This document shows, piece by piece, positions 57,623 through 64,000 of a stretch of DNA of 64,000 bases. The first letter of the stretch is position 1. The number at the start of each line of letters is the position of its first letter. The stretch is from Sanguinoderma infundibulare (taxonomy: Eukaryota; Basidiomycota; Agaricomycetes; Polyporales; Polyporaceae): positions 3,397,590-3,461,589 of the forward strand of contig JAVLRN010000006.1 in NCBI GenBank assembly GCA_032821775.1, written 5' to 3'. The notes below the pieces were generated by a model. That model worked only from the letters and a program-made list of their open reading frames with translations, ran no database searches and was not told where the DNA came from. Both the position numbers and the translations under genes were made by a program.

Positions 57623-58212
57623 CCGCGCGGCCCGTTGTCTCCGGCACATATATGCCGATCAAATATTTTAGATGTTCTGAGCGCAGGCGATGAAGCTGTG
57701 TCCGTGCAAGCGAAAGTGGGCAGTGTGTCAATCAAAGTGTCTGTAAACTGCATATATATATTATGGAAACATATTCTGCAACAAAAGGAAGCGGGTTACA
57801 TAGCAGGGAACGCCAGGAAACGCAGACGGAGTTGAAGATGAAATAAAGTTAACGTTGAAAACGATCAAGAAGAGAAGTGATGTGGCAGTGCGCAGGAATA
57901 AGGTACCGAGAAAGAATACAGTGCGACTTGGGAAAAGAAGCAGTCAGATGGGGAAAGAAGAGAGGTTGTCGCCGGTGCCTGGCGGGAGATGGTCGGAGGG
58001 AAAATGTCGATGGGTGGGGCGGCGATCGGCTGGATTTGGGGCGGAGAGACCGGGAATGGAGGAGCCATGAGGCAGGGCAGAGGGCACGGATCGATGGGGG
58101 TGATAGATGATGGAGGATGAGGGGGCGTGCTCCTTCTCCCTCATTGCTCACCAGCGACGTGAGCAAACCAGTGGACCGTTCAACAGATCAGCAACAACAA
58201 ACCGATTCGACT

Positions 58213-58261
58213 GTAAGTGATGATCGTGGTGCGAGAGGCGCGATTCTTACGGGATTGGCAG
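58213..58261 (+). other. Probable 5' UTR intron of the terminal gene
   Basis: GTAAGTGATG at 58213 and GGCAG ending at 58261 bound 49 bp just before the ATG. The orphan copy keeps the same GTAAGTG...TAG pair (about 57211-57259), which suggests a functional intron. Confidence 0.45.
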
Positions 58262-58267
58262 ACGAGC

Positions 58268-61200
58268 ATGCCGTCCAAAGGCAAAGGAAAAAAGACGGAG
58301 GGGACGGCGGTGAGTGGATCGGCTATTATCAGGGTTGTGGCGTTGACTAAATATATTATTGTGTTGTGACAGGATGAGGGCAAGGTACGCTAGAGACGGA
58401 TGTGTGCTAGGTGAGATGGGCTAACGTATTGACAGGTGTCCGGTGTGCGGATGCCGAAGCTGAAGGAGGGGGAGACGGCTCCGCATCCGCAGGAGCTGGC
58501 AATCCAGGCACGTCAGAAGGAGGAGGACAAGGCGTTCCTGGGCAAGTGCCACCTCGACATCCTGATGGAGCCGAAGGGGGTGAAGTACCAGTGGGGGACG
58601 TGGAACAACCGGGGGGTTGTGCAAGCGTCGGTTGCGAGGCTGGCGTGGGCGTTCGACACGGAAGGTAAGCACCCGAACACGGCACCGATGTTTGTGCAGG
58701 TGCGGGTCGAGGACCTGGTGGAGGGTACGTACTTGAAGAAGGGCGAGGAGGCTGTTCCGTGGGAGGAGCTCCCCGAGCTGAAGTTCAAGGAGCGGGAGGG
58801 CGGGGAGAAGATCGTGCTCGAATTCTTCAGTGGGCAGCACCGGATGCGGGCGGCGGAGATGTGGAAGACGCGGCTGGAGAAGGAGTGGGAGAAGAAGGCT
58901 GAGGGGGAGCAGCGGGTTGCGAGCAAGCTTGTGGACGGGGGCGGGGGGTCGAAGAAGCAGGTTGAGGAGCTGGAGGAGCTTCGGCAGGCGTTGGAGATTG
59001 CAGATGGGAAGATTGAGAATGCGGGACAGTGGCTGCTGCACTTGTTCGTCGAAGGTGCGTGGTTGAGTGATGTGGATGTGAATTGCGCTGATATGTTGTG
59101 TGGATGTGTGACCGTTGCAGCGTACTGCCCTCCGTCGTTGTGCCGGTACTTGTTGCAAAACGAGTACCTGCCGAGTCTTCGGGCGACGCTTGAGGAGCGG
59201 CTGTTTGGCTATCTTGCGTTGATGCAGGCGAACCTTGCAGAGTGGAAGGAGGTGCACCCTGACGGCGGGGAGCTGACGCCGTACTCGCTGGACTGGAGTG
59301 CGGTTGTCTTGCGGCCTGTGCTGACGGCGGCGCAGCAGTCATCGTTCCCGCCGTCGTACCTTCTGACGACGCCTGCGCTGTGAGAGATTGTGACAGAGTT
59401 GACGACGTTCGCGGTGTACCGGAATGGGCAGATGCTGACTATGCGTCTGTTCGACGCTGTGTTGAAGCTGCCTACTCGGGGGAACAACCAGGCTGGTGCG
59501 ATTGGGGAGGTGAGTCGATACTTTTTGAACTGTGCTAAGTGCGCGGCTGTGTGCTGATATTTTTATGCGTAGTTCTGGGCGACGCTTGTGCGGGACGGGA
59601 TGCGGCGGATGCGGCTGATTGCGAGCCCTGTGGACTTCCCGGACGTGGACGACGCGTCGGACGAGGCTGGGCAGGTTCTGCGGGACGTTGCGAAGATCTG
59701 GGCAGACGACCCTGAGGACGTGCTGGAGGTGCCTGTGGCGATGGTGGGCGAGCAATTCCCGGGGAAGACGTGGGAGCAGTTGCGGGAGCGGGACCAGCGG
59801 GACCTGAAACGGCGACACTGGCAGCAGGTGCTTGACGCGTACAAGGCCCTGGAGGCAGAGGTGTTTGGAGCGGGGGTGCGGAACATTGTGTGGACGCAAG
59901 ATCTGCTGAAGAAGGTGGATGAGCAGTACGTGTTGCTGCTGCAGCCTCGAGGGGCGATCAACCACCTTGGCCACCCGAAGAACGCAGTGCTTGCGGGCGC
60001 GCTTGCGAAGTACAAGAAGGCGGTGAACCGGATCCTAGTTGCGGACTGGGAGACGCGGCTGCGGCAGTACCTGCAGGCGGAGGATGAGCAGGGGAATGAG
60101 ACTGGTACGTGGGTGCCTGCTCCTGGGTCTGTGGAGGAGCAGGATGTGAAGGCGTTGTCTGGAGCTGCGAAGCGGCTGCGGTGGGCGGAGGAGATGGTGG
60201 ATGGGGAGGGGGGATATGATCTGCCGTGGCTGACTGCGACGTTCCTGCAGGATCTGCGGCGGATTCTGGAGCGATATGGGCCGACGATTCAGTGGGTAAG
60301 TATATCATATGATTTATTTGTGAATAGTTATGGGTATACTTTGTGGTGTGTCCGCGCGGAGACACCACTCCTGTCTCCGCGCGGAGACATCACCCATGTG
60401 TCCGCGTGGACACACCACTCCTGTGTCCACGCGGACACACCACCCCTGTGTCCGCGCAGACACACCACCCCTGTGTCCGCGTGGATGGGACTGTGGTCAA
60501 TCCAGTCCATTCCTCTTTTTACTTCACTATCCCTCCCTCTCGCACCTCAACTAATACTCACAACCAATCCACAGATCGTCCGCACCCTCGACCCCCTCGT
60601 CGACTCCAACATCCGCCGCCCAGACCAGACCGCCTACTGGGACTACGGCTCATACGCTGTCCACTTCCTCACGCGTGAACACTTGTTCCACGTCAACCGC
60701 AATGTCCGTCCAGAGGTACACTGCTCATTCACCCTTCTTCCGCCGCACAACAGCTCACATCCATTCCAGTTCTTCCGCTGGCTCTTCGACAACATCCCCA
60801 CCATCGCAGAGGTCGCCATCCTCCTCGCCGAGTTCACCACCCCCGCCATCGACCGCTTCTACTCCCAGAGCTGGGCTGCCTGGCTCGCCGCCGTCAACAA
60901 GGTCAAGCCGAAGAACGACAAGGACCTGCTCAAGATGGAGGCCCCCGACATCATCGAGAACAACGACCTCGAGCTCTCTGTCGAGCCCACCGACATCAAG
61001 ATCATCGTCAACATGGCCGACTTCATCAAGAGCGTCATGGCCGCCCAAAAAAAGGGCACACAGGCAGCCTCGACATCCGCCGACGATGACTCCCTCTCCC
61101 AGTTCGACGACGTCTGCAAGGTCTTCTCCGGCATCCCCCTTGGCCCCACAAAGAAACAACCAGGCCTCCTCTTCCTCTTCCGCCATGCCGCCGACTGGTC

Positions 61201-63149
61201 CGCCGTAAAGCCAAGGAGCGCGGTCGACGCCACCATCACCTACGCATTCCTCTGCTACTACGGCTGGCAGCACACCCTCGCAACCACCGCACGCATCCTC
61301 GACTACAGCGCCGGCCGCGACCTCCGCCAGTCCATCATCGACTTCGCGTCGAATTACTGCAGCCCCACTGCCGCGATGGAGGTCGAGCTCGACGCCCCCC
61401 GCAAGGGCCAGCACAACACCACCTTCAAGTGGCCAAACTGGGACCACAACATCCTCGAGAGGCTCTTCAAGACAGGCGAGAAGCGCAACGCTGGCCTCCC
61501 CCGCGTCAACCTCGACAACACCGTCCTCGAACTCGAAAGCGTCTCCCGCCGCCAGGACTGCACTCGCCAGATGCACCGTGTCGTCACCGCAGTCACCAGT
61601 GCACCTTGCGCTCGCAACGGCATCGGCCCAAAGGTCCCCCACGGCCTGCCAGACCCCATCACAGACGACCTCGAGCGCCTCCTCCAGGCTCGTCCATCTC
61701 TCATTCCTTCTCTCCCTCTTCACTAACTACACTTCCTCACAAAGAATGCACGACAACGCCCAGATAATAGAGGCCCAGCACACCGCGCCCCCAGGCGCTG
61801 CCGTCGTCCTCCCTCCCCCACATAAGCAGCGCCCCATCCACATCCCAAAGGTCCCCCGCGCCGAGACCCAGCACGGCTACACCTCCCTCGCAGAGTTCCG
61901 CATGGAGGAGCCCAAAAAATACAAGATCTTCCGCGCAATCCGCAAGGCAAACGGCGCCGACCCAAACGACCGCGACATCCGCCCCCAGGACTTCAGCTGG
62001 AAGAAGTCCTCATACACCCGCCACACCAAGTCCCACAAGTCGAAGGACTCCGTGGCCTATACCCCATCCGGCAAACAGCCGGCACGCGCACACGACGACG
62101 ATGACGACGATGACGACTCCCGTGACCACACCGACAATAACGACATTAACGACAACAACAACAACAACGACTCCGACGACGGCATCTCCAACAATGGCAG
62201 GCCGCGACAGGTTGCCCCCCCCCGCCCAGGTCGACAACACTAAGGGCAAGGGCAAGGCAACCATCCCCGCCATCGCCCAAAACGACGTCCCTCCCGTCCT
62301 CAACAACCCCGCCGCTGCAGTCCCAAAGTACGTTCCCCCACATCCCGCCTCACCTGCTCAACTCACCCCACTTACACCATTTCACAGCGACACTACGCCT
62401 GCTCCCGCCGCTCCCACCGCTCCCACCACTCCCACCGCTCCCACCATCCCCCCCATCACCCCCACCACTCCCACTCAAAACACCCCAGCTCCACCGCCCC
62501 CTCCCCCCATCTCCGAGATCCCCGACGCCCTTCAACCCGCCCCCCTCGGCCCCACTCCCCCCGTTCAACCCACCGCCCCAATCGTCCCCCTTCAACCCCA
62601 AGCCACCGAGCCCGCCGACGTCGAAATGGCCGACCCCTCCCCTCCCATCCCCACTGACCCCCTGCCCCACCTCGACGACCCGCTCGTCCCTGCCCCCCCG
62701 CCTGCCGGCCCCAAGCCCAGGCCTGTCAGCCGCAGTCGTGGTGCCACCCCCGCCGCCCCTCATACAACTGCAGGGCCCGGCACGTCCACTCGTGGTAAGG
62801 CACGCACCCTTCAAGCCATGCAGGACGCGCTCGTCAATGCCGAGGCCGGTCCCAGCAGCGCCCCGGCTGCTGCAGTCGCAGGGCCCTCCAAACCCGCCAA
62901 GTCCACCAAGGCCAAAGGTAAGTGTTTTGCATCCTATCTCGTGCCTTTATTGTACTTATTTATTTTACAGCCGTGCCTCGCAAGCGTGCACGAGTGGGCA
63001 GTGTCAGCGGTGAGGGAGGCGGCAGTCTGGGTTTGTCGCTGAAGACGAAGAAGACGAAGAACGACGACGCGCCTGGGGACGATTTGAGCAGTGTGCAAGA
63101 GGAGATGGACACGGAGTGTGACATTGGTTTGCCGAACATTCCTATGTGA
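58268..63149 (+). CDS. Large telomere-adjacent gene with ParB-box-like GQHR motif
   Basis: Unknown function. Exons read: 58268-58309 (MPSKGKGKKTEGTA), 58373-58384 (12 nt, DEGK), 58436-59054, 59121-59509, 59573-60295, 60575-60715, then 60770 onward. The N-terminal part has VVQASVARLAWAFDTEG, then IVLEFFSGQHRMRAAEMW, resembling ParB/sulfiredoxin-fold boxes. The central part is helical with no named domain. The C-terminal part holds Asp/Asn and Pro/Thr-rich low complexity and a basic PRKRARV, a likely nuclear signal, ending at 63147-63149. Problems: an in-frame TGA at 59381-59383; a frame change near the C9 run at 62215-62223; and no clean splice between about 61690 and 61745. It may be a recently inactivated copy of a subtelomeric family, or two genes. 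Confidence 0.55.
60340..60490 (-). repeat. 25 bp palindromic array 4, inside an intron, inverted orientation
   Basis: Units read GACACACCACCCCTGTGTCC, the reverse complement of the spacer seen in arrays 1-3. It fills most of the 279 bp intron 60296-60574. Confidence 0.8.
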
Positions 63150-63861
63150 AGAGGCAAAGTTGCCTGGCAGCGCATGGCATTATGCGCATGTCGAGGCGAG
63201 GGGAAATGGTGTTGTCGAAGAAGTCATCTCGTTGTACTTGTATTCTGGTTTGAACGCGACGTCGGACAAGTGTAAATCTGTTTGTACTTTGTATATTGCA
63301 TAAGGGTTGTAGAGAGCGAAATGAAAGGGATGTATTTGTGGATGAACAATTTGGAGAATAGGTTTGAGAGCGATGCGAGGATCTGGATGCGCCATATGGC
63401 TGGTTGTGATGGAGCGAGGTGCGCAGTTAGGCTTAGGCTTAGCGGAGTTCCGAAAATGGGGATGGTGGCGCGCGAGGATTGCGACGGTGACGTCTGCCGG
63501 TATGCGAGAAGCGGAGGGCCACTAAAACGGAGCGGGCAGGTACGCTGCCGTGATATGAAACAGATGAAGTCATGCGGGTGGTCTAGAGTCTAGGGTTGTT
63601 GTTATGGGGTGGGGCTTATGTTGTGCGAGCGAGGGCGAGTGGTTCGACGTGTTCCCCCACCTGCTTGGTTTGCTGCTTGCTTTGCCTGTTGCGCTGTGGT
63701 CTTTCTTTGCGCTCTACGCTTTACCTGTCGACGCCTGCGAGCTTGTGTTCAGCATCTGCCCGAGCCAACGTATCATGCCGATGTTCAGGTGGGTGTTGTG
63801 ATATGTGCTTCGTGTGTGTGCAGATACTTATGAGGGAGCAGTGACGAATCGGAGGAGGAGT
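63150..63861. other. Unique sequence between terminal gene and telomere
   Basis: No gene called; short plus frames near 63282-63593 and 63596-63844 are unrecognised. The G/T-rich composition matches the preceding final exon. The shift to telomere repeats is abrupt at 63862. Confidence 0.5.
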
Positions 63862-64000
63862 TTAGGGTTAGGGTTAGGGTTAGGGTTAGGGTTAGGGTTA
63901 GGGTTAGGGTTAGGGTTAGGGTTAGGGTTAGGGTTAGGGTTAGGGTTAGGGTTAGGGTTAGGGTTAGGGTTAGGGTTAGGGTTAGGGTTAGGGTTAGGGT
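63862..64000 (+). repeat. Telomere, (TTAGGG)n
   Basis: About 23 perfect TTAGGG units run to the window edge with the G-rich strand in the plus direction, as expected at a right chromosome end. Confidence 0.97.

Larger units (their letters stand above)
57355..58340 (+). repeat. Subtelomeric unit 3 (full), containing the live promoter and exon 1
   Basis: Same order as unit 2: head with GGGTCAGGGTTAGGGTAGG, palindromic array, distal segment, 5' UTR intron and exon 1 of the gene at 58268. This makes units 2 and 3 a tandem duplication of the gene's upstream region. Confidence 0.75.

Noticed and set aside
58268..63149. Bacterial or phage origin of the ParB-like gene
   Set aside because: It has many short fungal-type introns and tandem subtelomeric copies; the motif alone does not show horizontal transfer.

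Overview
The window is the right-hand end of a fungal chromosome. It finishes in about 23 tandem TTAGGG repeats (63862-64000). Genes are compact, with 45-80 bp GT-AG introns and C-ending codons. Several families are typical of mushroom-forming basidiomycetes: FunK1 kinase, DUF6533/6534 membrane proteins, a HET-domain gene, an expanded 'HGYPLW' family, and a Crz1-type C2H2 factor with basidiomycete-style fingers. I infer an Agaricomycete; the species cannot be told from this sequence.

Layout. 1-5 kb: a 5'-cut LINE (RNase H and zinc knuckle), a 0.94 kb terminal-inverted-repeat element with an 8 bp target duplication carrying two tRNA-like segments, and a decayed HET-domain gene. 5.6-10.5 kb: a four-exon FunK1 kinase and a cytochrome P450 pseudogene. 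11.2-17.4 kb: a cassette of a DUF6533 remnant, a small basic/acidic protein gene, a shared divergent promoter, a five-exon MYND-finger gene and a DUF6533 gene. This cassette recurs at 35.8-41.5 kb with a broken MYND gene. It recurs again, inverted and internally deleted, at 27.9-28.56 kb. 18.8-31.3 kb: mitochondrial disaggregase HSP78, an HGYPLW-family gene, a Crz1-like factor, and actin-binding ABP1. 31.25-35.2 kb: about 2.1 kb flanked by direct copies of the ABP1 start/promoter, then a mitochondrial carrier. 41.9-55.7 kb: conserved core genes, namely a FAD oxidoreductase, a ketopantoate-reductase-like gene, coronin, a Nro1/Ett1-like protein, ALG5 and GCV1.

56.1-64 kb is subtelomere: about 1 kb tandem units containing 25 bp palindromic arrays and a copied first exon, then one large gene (58268-63149). 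That gene has a ParB-box-like GQHR motif, a 12 nt microexon, a stop-free intron made of the same palindromes, and an abrupt switch from G-ending to C-ending codons.

The core genes look vertically inherited and intact. The first 41 kb and the last 8 kb are accessory regions shaped by duplication and decay. Coding coordinates below are gene spans including introns; exon borders are my own reading of GT/AG sites and are stated where I worked them out.
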